32,869 bases of DNA from Chromatiales bacterium (GTDB lineage Bacteria; Pseudomonadota; Gammaproteobacteria; Steroidobacterales; GCA-2729495), in NCBI GenBank assembly GCA_002688175.1, contig NZCC01000066.1, positions 1 through 32,869 of the forward strand. The letters are read 5' to 3'. The notes beneath the pieces are model-generated. The model did not search any database. It was not told the origin of the DNA and worked only from the letters and a program-made list of their open reading frames with translations. Positions within the stretch are counted from its first letter, which is position 1; every line of letters begins with the position of its first letter. Below, in pieces: positions 23,607 to 32,493 of this stretch. Position numbers and translations under genes: made by a program.

Positions 23607-24293
23607 CTATTTGCCGGGATCACCAGACTGATAACGCGTAGGGTCGTTTACACCTGCATCAAGGAAGCCAAGACGCCGCAAACGGCACGCATCACACTGT
23701 CCGCAGGCTTGCCCCTCCGCGTCAGCCTGGTAACACGATACGGTCTGCGCAAAATCGACTTCGAGCTCGATACCCCGAAGTACGATCCGGGCCTTGGTCA
23801 GCTCGAGAAGTGGCGACTGAATCAGGATCGGGCGGCCCTCGACACTGCGCCTCAGGGCCAGATTCGCCAATGCCTGAAATGCTTCGATATATTCCGGACG
23901 ACAATCAGGGTAACCTGAGTAGTCGACGGCATTAACTCCAATATAGATAAAGTCCGCATCGAGCACTTCGGCCCAGCCCAGTGCAAATGACAGGAAAATC
24001 GTATTACGTGCCGGTACGTAGGTCACCGGAATCCGGTCACTCGCCGACACGGGTATGGAAATACTTTCATCCGTCAGTGCCGAACCGCCGATTGCACCAA
24101 GATCCAGGCTTAAGACGCGGTGTTCCACTACGTTGAACGACGCGGCAACACTCCGCGCCGCATCGAGTTCCGTGTCATGACGCTGCCCGTAGTTGAAACT
24201 CAGCCCGTAACACTCATGCCCCTGATCTGCGGCAATTGCCAGGCAGGTGGCCGAATCCATACCGCCCGATAACAAAATAACCGCCTTGCTCAT
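23607..24293 (-). CDS. queC: 7-cyano-7-deazaguanine (preQ0) synthase QueC
   Basis: A 228-residue cytoplasmic enzyme that converts 7-carboxy-7-deazaguanine to preQ0 with ATP and ammonia in queuosine synthesis. The PP-loop L-L-S-G-G-M-D-S (residues 7-14) is at the N-terminus, with the Y-V-P-A-R-N-T-I-F motif and the zinc site C187...C197-x2-C200-x2-C203 near the C-terminus. The frame is open for 40 codons further upstream, but ATG 24293 gives the normal QueC N-terminus; no strong ribosome-binding site precedes it, only a T-run. It is 58 bases after queE, with which it forms the end of the tol-pal-que unit. Confidence 0.96.
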   Translation of the reverse strand: MSKAVILLSGGMDSATCLAIAADQGHECYGLSFNYGQRHDTELDAARSVAASFNVVEHRVLSLDLGAIGGSALTDESISIPVSASDRIPVTYVPARNTIFLSFALGWAEVLDADFIYIGVNAVDYSGYPDCRPEYIEAFQALANLALRRSVEGRPILIQSPLLELTKARIVLRGIELEVDFAQTVSCYQADAEGQACGQCDACRLRRLGFLDAGVNDPTRYQSGDPGK

Positions 24294-24351
24294 GAGAAAA
24301 AAATCATCGCATCTGATCCACGTTAGCTTTACCGGTCTCCAGCAAATATAC

Positions 24352-25044
24352 CTAGTGACCTGGTCGATCGCCCCACAGAATTTTGTGCAACTGCAACTGG
24401 AAACGAACCTCAAGGCGATCCGCCAGGATCCATTCTGCTACGTTCCGTGCAAAATCATCCTGCCCCCACACCGGCGAAAACAGCACCGGACATTTTGCGG
24501 TCAGATCATGCTCGGACACCATTGCGCATGACCACTCGTAGTCGGCTCGATCGCAAATCACAAATTTGACCTGGTCAATGGGTTTTAGCAATTCAAGATT
24601 CGACCATAGGTTGCGCTCGGCCTCACCCGATCCCGGTGTCTTCAGATCCAGTACGATGCTGACACGAGAATCGACGCCATCAATCCCGAGTGCACCACTG
24701 GTCTCCAGTGAGACGTCATAACCCGCTTCACATAGAACTGACAGCAACTCCAGGCACTGACGTTGCGCCAGCGGTTCGCCGCCCGTGACACAAACATTGC
24801 GTACCGCATATTCGCCAACCTGTGCGAGGATCTGTTCAAAGGTAAGCCGGATACCCCCTTGAAATGAATAAACGGTATCGCAGTAGACACAGCGTAACGG
24901 ACAACCGCTCAGACGAATGAATGCGGTCGGACAGCCGACCGGCCGCGACTCGCCCTGCAACGAATGGAAAATCTCGGTGATTCGGAGTTGTCGGTCAGGG
25001 GTGACAGCTTCAGCTTTCACAGTGGATAAATCAACGGTCCTCAC
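24352..25044 (-). CDS. queE: 7-carboxy-7-deazaguanine synthase QueE
   Basis: A 230-residue radical SAM enzyme that makes 7-carboxy-7-deazaguanine from carboxytetrahydropterin. The cluster motif is C48-x3-C52-x2-C55, with F-H-S-L-Q-G-E-S before it and V-T-G-G-E-P-L after it, all standard for QueE. The GTG start at 25044 overlaps the end of cpoB by 14 bases and gives about 20 extra residues before the usual I[10 protein letters not shown] beginning. A GTG eight codons later is a possible alternative. It works with QueC next to it; QueD and the later Que enzymes are not in the window. Confidence 0.95.
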   Translation of the reverse strand: MRTVDLSTVKAEAVTPDRQLRITEIFHSLQGESRPVGCPTAFIRLSGCPLRCVYCDTVYSFQGGIRLTFEQILAQVGEYAVRNVCVTGGEPLAQRQCLELLSVLCEAGYDVSLETSGALGIDGVDSRVSIVLDLKTPGSGEAERNLWSNLELLKPIDQVKFVICDRADYEWSCAMVSEHDLTAKCPVLFSPVWGQDDFARNVAEWILADRLEVRFQLQLHKILWGDRPGH

Positions 25045-25804
25045 TTTTCATTCTATCGAGTCGCTGTGAAGCGAGCCTGGCTGCGGTAGTTTCAGGAAAA
25101 CGCTCGACCACTCCCGATAATGCTTTTTGCGCATCCGCACTGAGTCCAAGTTCATAATTACAGTAGCCGATTTTTAGCAGTGCATCCGGAGTCTTGCGGG
25201 AATCGGGATAGCGATCGAGAACCAGCTGAAATGCAGGCAATGCTGTCTGATAGTCCTGCGAAACATAACTAGTTTCTGCCAACCAGTATTGCGCATTGTC
25301 GGACAACTCACTAGACGGAAACGCAACCATAAATTGTTGCAAGGCGATCGTTGCCTGATCGTAACGACCCTGTTTGAGCAACTCGAATGCCGCCTGGTAA
25401 TTAGCCCGATCGGTACCACCGGGAACCGGTAACTGACCCGGTTCCAGTGAGCCGCCCTCAGGCATACGCCGACTGTTGACAGTAGCAGTCGCCTGCTCTA
25501 TTTGTTGCAAACGTTGATCCACATCGAGATACAGATCCTTTTGCCGTGCGTTCGACTGTTCAAGCTGATACTGCATCGTCTCGACATCGTTACGCAGACT
25601 TTGCACATCCTTTTGCAGGCTTTCGAGTTGCAACAGAAGATTCATCAGGCCCTGATTGTCGATAAGCCGCTCAGCACGCAACAGGCGACTGTCGATTTCC
25701 GTCATTTTGAGATAAAGCGGATCCTCTTCGGGTGGCACAATCGCTGTACACCCCGCTACCATCAGCAGCATGAGTGCCGCCATGCTAACTATGAGTAACT
25801 TCAT
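25031..25804 (-). CDS. cpoB: Cell division coordinator CpoB (YbgF), lipoprotein form
   Basis: A 257-residue periplasmic protein that links the Tol-Pal machine to peptidoglycan synthesis at the septum. The order is a signal peptide with lipobox V-A-G-C19, a Gln/Leu-rich coiled coil (about 35-105), a short linker with P-E-G-G-S-L-E-P-G-Q, and C-terminal tetratricopeptide repeats (Y-Q-A-A-F-E-L-L-K-Q-G-R-Y and following). The ATG at 25804 has GGAG six bases upstream and makes a proper lipoprotein signal; an ATG at 25843 that touches the pal stop would place charged residues before it. E. coli CpoB has an ordinary signal peptide, so lipid anchoring here is a variation. Confidence 0.92.
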   Translation of the reverse strand: MKLLIVSMAALMLLMVAGCTAIVPPEEDPLYLKMTEIDSRLLRAERLIDNQGLMNLLLQLESLQKDVQSLRNDVETMQYQLEQSNARQKDLYLDVDQRLQQIEQATATVNSRRMPEGGSLEPGQLPVPGGTDRANYQAAFELLKQGRYDQATIALQQFMVAFPSSELSDNAQYWLAETSYVSQDYQTALPAFQLVLDRYPDSRKTPDALLKIGYCNYELGLSADAQKALSGVVERFPETTAARLASQRLDRMKSEDR

Positions 25805-25842
25805 CTCCGACTCCCTCACCGACATCACCTTGCGCACCATCA

Positions 25843-26382
25843 TCAGGGGTTGTAGATCAGTTCGACGCGACGATTCAGGCTCCAGGCTTCCTCGTCACTG
25901 CCGAGCACTGCCGGACGTTCCTCGCCATAACTAACCGTACTGAGCTGAGAGGCCGATGCACCATTCAGAAGCAGAATCTGACGTACTGCCTGGGCACGCC
26001 GTTCACCGAGCCCGATGTTGTATTCACGACTGCCCCGCTCATCTCCGTGACCTTCAAGACGGACTTCACGCGCAGAGTTTTCTGCCAGATAGTCCCCATG
26101 CCCGGTCAGCAAGGCCCGCGATGCCTCATCAACGTCGGCCTTGTCAAAGTCGAAGTACACCACCCGAACCTCGAGGGCACCGCCTGCTTCAGTCGGGTCA
26201 TCATAAGCACCACCGGACATGAGGTCATCGTCTCCGGAACTCGAAAGACTGGCACTGTCATCAGAACTGGCTCCACCGTCGTCAGCTGCAGTTCCTTCAT
26301 CCATCATGGTTCCGGACGATCCACCGCATCCGGCCAATACTGCCATCAAGCCAATGATCAACCACTGTTTCGTTGCAAACAT
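25843..26382 (-). CDS. pal: Peptidoglycan-associated lipoprotein Pal
   Basis: A 179-residue outer-membrane lipoprotein. The lipobox V-L-A-G-C19 follows a short signal. A Ser/Asp/Gly-rich linker (20-70) leads to the OmpA-type peptidoglycan-binding domain with V-Y-F-D-F-D-K, E-G-H-G-D-E-R-G-S-R-E-Y-N and L-N-R-R-V-E. Pal binds TolB and peptidoglycan and holds the outer membrane during constriction. It follows tolB after an unusually AT-rich 73-base gap, while most other genes in this block touch or overlap. Confidence 0.97.
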   Translation of the reverse strand: MFATKQWLIIGLMAVLAGCGGSSGTMMDEGTAADDGGASSDDSASLSSSGDDDLMSGGAYDDPTEAGGALEVRVVYFDFDKADVDEASRALLTGHGDYLAENSAREVRLEGHGDERGSREYNIGLGERRAQAVRQILLLNGASASQLSTVSYGEERPAVLGSDEEAWSLNRRVELIYNP

Positions 26383-26455
26383 CTGTAACCGCCCCTATAA
26401 AATATCAAAGTAACACATTAACTATTAATAATTACTATATGATTTATATAATAAT
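26383..26455 (-). promoter_or_regulatory. AT-rich tolB-pal spacer, possible pal promoter
   Basis: This spacer is almost entirely A and T between 26396 and 26458, in contrast to its G+C-richer flanks. It offers several TATAxT-like hexamers for leftward transcription. It may hold a separate promoter for pal-cpoB-queE-queC. Confidence 0.45.
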
Positions 26456-27760
26456 TTAATTCCTTCTAAAGGGTGACCATGCCGGTTCTCGCACATCACC
26501 CTTCACGACCGAAATTCGCTGATGTATTCGCCCGTCAACCGTCACGGTAGCCAACACACCTTTTTGCCTGTCCCGAGTTGCATATATAAGCGTCTCACCG
26601 TTAGGGGCAAAACTCGGTGACTCATCCAGGCTACCCTTGGTGAGCACCTGCAGGTACCCCCGATCCAGCCCGATAAGTCCGATTCTATAGTTGCCGCGGT
26701 CGTTATGCACAATCGCAATCTGCTCAGCCGAGGGACTGAGTCGCGACCGTGCATTATACGGACCCTCAAAACTGACCCTTGAGGCCTTTCCACCGCGTGC
26801 CGGAATCCTGTAAATCTGCGGCTGCCCCGCACGATCAGACGTAAAGTAAATCATGCTGCCGTCTTTTGACCAAGTCGCTTCGGTGTCGATTGAACCGCGA
26901 TTCGTCAAACGCGTCAGCACCTGCGACTGCAGATCCAGTATATAAATATCGAGGTTACCATCCGTCTTCGACAGAGTCAGCGCAAGCTTGCGTCCGTCCG
27001 GCGACCAGGACGGAGAACCGTTAACTCCGGCACGACTGGACACACGTTTACGCGCACCGGAACGGAGCGTCTGAACATAAATTTCCGATTGCCTCTTTTC
27101 AAACGATACATAGGCAAGCTTGCGTCCATCCGGTGACCAGGAAGGCGACATCAGTGGCTCATTCGATTCAACCAGAATACGCGCATTTTCACCATCGGCA
27201 TCCGCCACGATCAGGCGAAAGCGCTGTTTAGGCGGCTTGCCCTCGACCGTAATATAGGCAATACGCGTTGAAAAAATGCCGCGTATGCCGGTCAGTTCTT
27301 CGTAAATCATATCTGCAACAAGATGGGTGGCGTTGCGTAACTGTTTGCGGGTAGCAGGCTGTCGATAACCGAGCAGCTGTTTACCCCGAAAAACATCAAA
27401 TAGCTGAAACTGGATCGTGTACTCATCGTCACCTGTCTGTAGCAGTTGCCCGACAATAACAACTTCGATCCCGAGGATGCGCCAGTCGCCAAAATCAATA
27501 TCACGCCCGGTTAACGGCCGCTCCAGCATTTCATCCGGTGGTAATGGGTTGAATCGACCGCTGTTGGCCAGGTCATTACTGAGGGTCTGACTGACATCAA
27601 ACGGTCGGGCGCCGTCGCCCTGCCAGCCAAACGGCACGATGGCGATCGGTACGGCCTGCTCGACTCCGCCGGTAATCTCGATTCGTAACTCCGCATTCAC
27701 GTTAGTAAATACGGCATAGACAAGAACCATGCTCAATAGATATTTTTTAACAACAATCAT
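26456..27760 (-). CDS. tolB: Tol-Pal system protein TolB
   Basis: A 434-residue periplasmic protein with a Sec signal ending F-T-N-V-N-A. An N-terminal alpha/beta domain (about 20-150) is followed by a six-bladed beta propeller built of S-P-S-W-S-P-D-G-R-K-L-A-type repeats (about 190-420). TolB connects TolA, Pal and outer-membrane proteins. I choose ATG 27760 because the upstream in-frame TTG at 27769 is only a few bases from the AGGA element. It starts 31 bases after tolA. Confidence 0.96.
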   Translation of the reverse strand: MIVVKKYLLSMVLVYAVFTNVNAELRIEITGGVEQAVPIAIVPFGWQGDGARPFDVSQTLSNDLANSGRFNPLPPDEMLERPLTGRDIDFGDWRILGIEVVIVGQLLQTGDDEYTIQFQLFDVFRGKQLLGYRQPATRKQLRNATHLVADMIYEELTGIRGIFSTRIAYITVEGKPPKQRFRLIVADADGENARILVESNEPLMSPSWSPDGRKLAYVSFEKRQSEIYVQTLRSGARKRVSSRAGVNGSPSWSPDGRKLALTLSKTDGNLDIYILDLQSQVLTRLTNRGSIDTEATWSKDGSMIYFTSDRAGQPQIYRIPARGGKASRVSFEGPYNARSRLSPSAEQIAIVHNDRGNYRIGLIGLDRGYLQVLTKGSLDESPSFAPNGETLIYATRDRQKGVLATVTVDGRIHQRISVVKGDVREPAWSPFRRN

Positions 27761-27791
27761 CAGTCTCAATATTTCCTACAGCCCGAAGGCG

Positions 27792-28583
27792 TTATTCTTC
27801 CGGTCTGAACCTAAATCGCAAATTTCTTTCGAACAAACTCGGGTCCGACGGTGGCGGCAACGGTGAGGCGCGGTAGAAAGCCGCTTCGATCGAACGAACG
27901 ACAGCCGCATCACCGTTACAACTGCCAACCCGAACATTGATGATCTCGCCGCCCGGTATCTGAGTCACGTGCACTTCGCATTCAATGCCGGCTTTGGCAG
28001 ATGCCGGTCTGACCCAATTTCGAGTTACCCGTGAACTTATCGCCGCAATATATTGCTGCAACTTGCCGGAAGAAATTGCCGCAAGACGCTGTTCCTCGGC
28101 TTCAATTTCACTCTGAAACTGTCGTTGCATCTCCTGTTGACGGAGACGCTCGGCAGCTTCCGCCTTGCGTTTCAGTTCGGCCTTGCGGGCTTCTTCTGTT
28201 TTGCGTTTTTGTTCGGCAATTCGCTTTTGTTCAGCTTCCTTTTTCCGCTTCTGCTCCGCGATCTTTTTTTGCTTTAACTCCTGCTGGCGTTTTTGCTCAT
28301 TGAGCTTTTGCTGCTTCTGAGTCTCAATCTTCTTGCGGCGTTCCGTTTCGGCCGCCTGTTTTTGCCGTTCAAGTTCGAGTTGACGCTGTTGTTCGGCTGC
28401 CTGTTTCTTGCGCACAGCGCCCATATCAATGACCGTCGCCTCGATCGCCAGTTGCACCGGCGGCACATCCTTAAACGGCATACTGATCAGGTTGAAACTA
28501 AATATCAGCACTATTAAAGCGTGACCGATGACCGAAACAGTCAATCCGCCAGAATATTCCTGAGCAAATGACGCCACGATCAA
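27792..28583 (-). CDS. tolA: Tol-Pal system protein TolA
   Basis: A 263-residue inner-membrane protein that spans the periplasm. The membrane segment is at about 13-34, with the S-V-I-G-H-A motif that contacts TolQR. A long Lys/Glu/Gln/Arg-rich helical domain II follows (about 57-165), then a C-terminal domain with the Cys pair (C202, C219) that binds TolB and Pal. The start is TTG 28583, seven bases after the tolR stop. GTG two codons later is equally plausible; no strong ribosome-binding site decides between them. Domain II is short compared with E. coli TolA (421 residues in total). Confidence 0.94.
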   Translation of the reverse strand: MIVASFAQEYSGGLTVSVIGHALIVLIFSFNLISMPFKDVPPVQLAIEATVIDMGAVRKKQAAEQQRQLELERQKQAAETERRKKIETQKQQKLNEQKRQQELKQKKIAEQKRKKEAEQKRIAEQKRKTEEARKAELKRKAEAAERLRQQEMQRQFQSEIEAEEQRLAAISSGKLQQYIAAISSRVTRNWVRPASAKAGIECEVHVTQIPGGEIINVRVGSCNGDAAVVRSIEAAFYRASPLPPPSDPSLFERNLRFRFRPEE

Positions 28584-28590
28584 ACCCGGC

Positions 28591-29034
28591 TCAACTCGCC
28601 TCGAGCTTTTTCAATTCAGCCGGGTCAGTCAGAAATCCAATTTTTTCTGCGCCGGCGCGCTGCAATAACACCATTGCCGCGACAACATCGCCGTAGGGCA
28701 CGCGAAAATCTGCCTTGACGAGCACGGGTGTGGCGGGACTACGCTCAAGCACGACGGAAGTCATACGGATGATACGTTTCGCATCGAGCGGGGTTGACTC
28801 TTCGTCACCAACGTTCAGGTATAAATTACCGTCCTGATCCACGGATAACACCAGCGGATCCGCATTTTCGGCTGGATCGATCGGCTCGGCGCCGGCCTTT
28901 GGCAGTTCAACCTCGATACCCTGGGTCAGCAACGGCGCTGTAACCATAAAGATAATCAGCAGTACGAGCATGACGTCGATATAGGGTACGACGTTGATTT
29001 CGCCCATCAACCGGCGTTTACGTACCCCGCTCAC
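28591..29034 (-). CDS. tolR: Tol-Pal system protein TolR (ExbD family)
   Basis: A 147-residue single-pass inner-membrane protein with a cytoplasmic basic N-terminus, then I-N-V-V-P-Y-I-D-V-M-L-V-L-L, where the Asp is the proton-pathway residue, and a periplasmic domain with L-P-K-A. The GTG start overlaps the tolQ stop (GTGA) and has AAGGA six bases upstream. With TolQ it forms the proton-driven motor. Confidence 0.96.
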   Translation of the reverse strand: MSGVRKRRLMGEINVVPYIDVMLVLLIIFMVTAPLLTQGIEVELPKAGAEPIDPAENADPLVLSVDQDGNLYLNVGDEESTPLDAKRIIRMTSVVLERSPATPVLVKADFRVPYGDVVAAMVLLQRAGAEKIGFLTDPAELKKLEAS

Positions 29035-29735
29035 AAGGTGTCCTTCCCGTTCGAATTCACTGCAGTGTGGGCATGACGTTGCAGGATTGTCGAGAATTCC
29101 TCGGCAAACGTGTCGTAACGAACCTCCAGGCGCCCAACCTTTTCGGCATAGCGGTTGTAGGCAATAACCGCCGGTATCGCGGCAAACAGGCCCATCGCCG
29201 TTGCAATCAACGCCTCGGCGATACCAGGTGCCACCATGGCCAGCGTTGCCGACTTGACGTTACCGAGGGCGGTGAACGTATTCATGATGCCCCAGACCGT
29301 ACCGAACAGACCAACATAGGGGCTGGTAGAACCGATCGTCGCCAGTGTCGCGAGACTCTGTTCGAGTCGGTCCATCTCACGCATCTGCGCAACCCGCATC
29401 GAACGTTGCGCGCCTTCGACTATTTGCCCCGCCGTCAGGCCGGACTGCTGGGTCAAACGACGAAAGGAGCGAAACCCGGCCTCGAAAACGCCCGCCATGT
29501 CGGTGGGCGGCTCTCCACCGGTGGTGATCTCTCGATAAATAGCGGTCAGATCGCCGCCGGACCAGAAACTGGATTCGAATGAATCAGAACCCGACACCGC
29601 TTTTTTTAATACCCGCCGCTTGCGCAGGATAATGGCCCAGGATGCGACAGATGCGATCAGCAACAAAAGCAAAACCGACTGCACGATGATGCTGGCCTCT
29701 AAAACGAGACTGATAAATGACAGGTCCCCGGTCAT
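29031..29735 (-). CDS. tolQ: Tol-Pal system protein TolQ (MotA/TolQ/ExbB family)
   Basis: A 234-residue inner-membrane motor subunit with three membrane segments and the family motif G-L-F-G-T-V-W-G-I-M-N-T-F followed by A-L-I-A-T-A-M-G-L-F-A-A-I-P-A. ATG 29735 has GAGGG eight bases upstream; a TTG two codons earlier would sit too close to it. It is the first tol gene, 57 bases after ybgC. Confidence 0.97.
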   Translation of the reverse strand: MTGDLSFISLVLEASIIVQSVLLLLLIASVASWAIILRKRRVLKKAVSGSDSFESSFWSGGDLTAIYREITTGGEPPTDMAGVFEAGFRSFRRLTQQSGLTAGQIVEGAQRSMRVAQMREMDRLEQSLATLATIGSTSPYVGLFGTVWGIMNTFTALGNVKSATLAMVAPGIAEALIATAMGLFAAIPAVIAYNRYAEKVGRLEVRYDTFAEEFSTILQRHAHTAVNSNGKDTL

Positions 29736-29792
29736 GCCCAATACCCTCTGAAAAATTCCTTGTAAATAGCCCGCTTACCGGCGGCCCAATCC

Positions 29793-30242
29793 TTAAACCT
29801 GACGCTGATCCTGGGTGACAAAGTCACGTTCGGCAGCGAATAGCTCGGCCGGTATACGCCGCGGCCGAAAACTCTGCATATCGATACAAGCTGCAACACA
29901 ATCAGCACTACACAACAACTCAGAATCGGCCGAGTCATTTGCAGCCAGGCGCGAGACCGTCTGCTCCAGCGCCATGCTCGCGCGCGCCAGCCGTGCAATC
30001 CGCGTCCTGACGAGCAACTGGTCATTAAACCGCGCCGGCCGGTGAAATCGTGCCCCGGTTTCAGTCAACGTAAAACACAACCCATGCTCACGCAGGAGCC
30101 AATCCTGTTCAACACCCAATTCCCGCAACCACTCTGTCCGACCGCGTTCCATAAACTTCAGGTAATTGGTGAAGTACACGACACCCTGTGCATCGGTATC
30201 CTCGAAGTAAACCCGAACCCGGAATTCATGCCACTCATCCAT
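29793..30242 (-). CDS. ybgC: Tol-Pal-associated acyl-CoA thioesterase YbgC
   Basis: A 149-residue hotdog-fold thioesterase of the 4-hydroxybenzoyl-CoA type. The active-site motif Y-F-E-D-T-D-A-Q-G-V-V-Y-F-T-N-Y with its Asp is at about residues 12-27, followed by M-E-R-G-R-T-E-W-L-R. GGAG lies five bases before the ATG. It is the usual first gene of the tol-pal cluster and is 17 bases after ruvB. Confidence 0.95.
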   Translation of the reverse strand: MDEWHEFRVRVYFEDTDAQGVVYFTNYLKFMERGRTEWLRELGVEQDWLLREHGLCFTLTETGARFHRPARFNDQLLVRTRIARLARASMALEQTVSRLAANDSADSELLCSADCVAACIDMQSFRPRRIPAELFAAERDFVTQDQRQV

Positions 30243-30259
30243 GCGAACTCCGGTTTTGC

Positions 30260-31336
30260 TTAACCTGAAGACGCGTCATCGTCATCACTATTAACATGCT
30301 CATCGAACAACGACATCGTCTTGTCTATGGTCTGAACCGGAGCCTTGATTCCGAAGTGTAAATAAGCTTTACGGGTTGCGACACGGCCACGCGAGGTGCG
30401 CATCAGGAATCCCTGCTGAATCAGATACGGCTCAAGTACATCTTCAATCGTACCCCGTTCTTCGCTGATCGCCGCAGCCAGTGATTCGATTCCGACCGGT
30501 CCGCCGTCAAAACTCTCGATGATGGACAACAACAGTTTGCGATCCATCATGTCGAAACCATTTGGATCGACTGCCAGCATATCCATCGCGGCCGTTGATG
30601 CCTGCATGTCAATGTGCCCCTGCCCCTCGACCTCTGCGTAATCACGTACGCGGCGCAGCAAGCGATTCGCAATCCGCGGCGTACCGCGGGCCCGTAATGC
30701 AATCTCACGCGCACCGGCGTCGTCAATCGGCACATTGATAATGGCTGCCGAACGCAGGACGATGTCATGCAGTTCCTCGGTCGTGTAAAACTCGAGACGT
30801 TGCACAATGCCAAAACGATCGCGCAGTGGTGATGTCAGCAGCCCTGCACGTGTCGTAGCACCAACCAGTGTGAACGGCGGCACATCCAGTTTGATCGACC
30901 GGGCCGCCGGTCCCTCGCCAATCATGATATCGAGCTGAAAATCTTCCATGGCCGGGTACAACACTTCTTCGACCACCGGGCTCAAGCGGTGAATTTCATC
31001 GACAAACAGGACATCGTGCGGTTCCAGATTGGTCAGCATTGCAGCCAGGTCGCCCGGGCGCTCGAGGACCGGCCCCGATGTATGGCGCATGTTGACGCCC
31101 ATTTCGTTGGCGATGATATGTGCGAGTGTCGTCTTGCCCAGTCCCGGCGGACCGAAAATCAGTACATGATCAAGGGCCTCGGCTCGTTTGTTGGTGGCAG
31201 CGATAAAAATCCGCATTTGCCGCTTGACCGGCTCCTGCCCGACGTAATCAGCCAGCGACCGAGGGCGAATCGCCGCTTCGATCATCTCCTCCCCGTCTTG
31301 CGGATCACCAGCAATGATTCTCTGACTATCGGTCAC
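30260..31336 (-). CDS. ruvB: Holliday junction branch-migration ATPase RuvB
   Basis: A 358-residue AAA+ motor, normal length. Walker A is G-P-P-G-L-G-K-T-T at 62-70, Walker B is L-F-V-D-E-I-H, then the sensor segment G-A-T-T-R-A-G and the winged-helix C-terminal domain (about 265-345). The GTG start overlaps the ruvA stop (GTGA). It works with RuvA and RuvC in recombination repair. Confidence 0.98.
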   Translation of the reverse strand: MTDSQRIIAGDPQDGEEMIEAAIRPRSLADYVGQEPVKRQMRIFIAATNKRAEALDHVLIFGPPGLGKTTLAHIIANEMGVNMRHTSGPVLERPGDLAAMLTNLEPHDVLFVDEIHRLSPVVEEVLYPAMEDFQLDIMIGEGPAARSIKLDVPPFTLVGATTRAGLLTSPLRDRFGIVQRLEFYTTEELHDIVLRSAAIINVPIDDAGAREIALRARGTPRIANRLLRRVRDYAEVEGQGHIDMQASTAAMDMLAVDPNGFDMMDRKLLLSIIESFDGGPVGIESLAAAISEERGTIEDVLEPYLIQQGFLMRTSRGRVATRKAYLHFGIKAPVQTIDKTMSLFDEHVNSDDDDASSG

Positions 31337-31932
31337 GGTGCAACTGCCCTCAGGACCTGACGCAAGATATCTTCGGTGGTTTCCCCGTCAGTGGCAACGG
31401 CATCAAGCATTTTCTGAGTCTCACCCGGTTTGTAACCGAGACTGATCAGCGCATTGAACGCTTCGGTCCGCGGCACCGATCTGACATCGGCTGGCGGTGG
31501 TGTTGCGCCATTTGCAGCGGCCGGCAATACCGCTTCGATTCGATCGCGCATATCCAGGATCAGGCGTTCGGCCGTTTTGCGCCCGACTCCCGGTAAGCGA
31601 ACCAGCGTCGCCTTGTCTTCATTACGCACGCATTGAGCGAACCCATCGACACTGATACCGGACAGGATCGTCAGCGCCAGTTTTGCCCCCACCCCATTGA
31701 CCTTCAACAGACTGCGAAATAACCCCCGTTCTTCTTCCGTGCTGAATCCAAATAGTATCTGCGCATCTTCGCGAACGACAAGATGCGTAAGCAGTTCAAC
31801 GCGACTGCCGAGATCAGGCAGGTGAAACACGGTGGACATTGGCACTTCGAGTTCATAGCCGACACCGTTGACGTCGACAATCAGAAACGGAGGTGCCTTG
31901 TGGGCCAGCACACCACGTAAAAAACCGATCAT
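31333..31932 (-). CDS. ruvA: Holliday junction DNA-binding protein RuvA
   Basis: A 199-residue protein with the OB-fold N-terminus M-I-G-F-L-R-G, the helix-hairpin-helix motifs L-L-K-V-N-G-V-G and [12 protein letters not shown], and the C-terminal RuvB-binding domain after an Ala/Pro-rich linker. ATG 31932 is chosen because it gives the normal RuvA beginning and overlaps the ruvC stop (ATGA). Confidence 0.97.
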   Translation of the reverse strand: MIGFLRGVLAHKAPPFLIVDVNGVGYELEVPMSTVFHLPDLGSRVELLTHLVVREDAQILFGFSTEEERGLFRSLLKVNGVGAKLALTILSGISVDGFAQCVRNEDKATLVRLPGVGRKTAERLILDMRDRIEAVLPAAANGATPPPADVRSVPRTEAFNALISLGYKPGETQKMLDAVATDGETTEDILRQVLRAVAP

Positions 31933-32483
31933 CCGGCGAACTTCCTCCAACTCGAGCGGCCAGCGCTGCGGCGCGGCGCTGAGGTGAGCGATGTGAGGCC
32001 GGCATGTAGCCGGAAACTGTGCGCATGGCAGAGCGCAACGGCCAGCGCATCCGCCTCATCACTGACCGGCAGTGATTCCAGCGTGAGGATTGCTTTGACC
32101 ATATGCTGAATCTGATGTTTTTCCGCCCCGCCACTGCCGACAACCGCCTGCTTGATCTCGCGGGCCGCATACTCATGAAAAGCCGCCCCGCCGGCAAAGG
32201 TCGCGCAGATGGCAGCAGCCCGGGCGTGGCCCAGCTTCAGCGCGCTATCAGCGTTTTTATGCACAAACACCTGCTCTATTGCGATGTGGTTTGGCGCATA
32301 TTCCGACACGAGATCACTTATACGTAAAAATATCTCCCGCAAGCATCTTGAAAATTCACCGGCACCGAGCTTCAGGCAGCCGCTGGCAACATACCGAGTC
32401 GTGGCTCCATTGGTATCGACAATCCCGTAGCCGGTTATTCGAGAGCCCGGATCTATGCCAAGAATGCGGATTGGATCATTCAA
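31929..32483 (-). CDS. ruvC: Holliday junction resolvase RuvC
   Basis: A 184-residue endonuclease; E. coli RuvC has 173. The four catalytic acids are visible: Asp11 in G-I-D-P-G-S, Glu70 in A-I-E-Q-V-F, and Asp142 and Asp145 in D-E-A-D-A. The start is TTG at 32483, with AAGG eight bases upstream overlapping the yebC stop; the frame is open further upstream, but that part lies inside yebC and does not resemble RuvC. The Arg/Ser-rich tail after residue 165 is slightly longer than usual. Confidence 0.95.
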   Translation of the reverse strand: MNDPIRILGIDPGSRITGYGIVDTNGATTRYVASGCLKLGAGEFSRCLREIFLRISDLVSEYAPNHIAIEQVFVHKNADSALKLGHARAAAICATFAGGAAFHEYAAREIKQAVVGSGGAEKHQIQHMVKAILTLESLPVSDEADALAVALCHAHSFRLHAGLTSLTSAPRRSAGRSSWRKFAG

Positions 32484-32493
32484 TTGCCATGCC

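Noticed and set aside
23231-23623. Frames across the tRNA giving peptides such as GRAGFEPATNW
   Set aside because: This is the well-known false peptide produced by translating a tRNA gene on the opposite strand.
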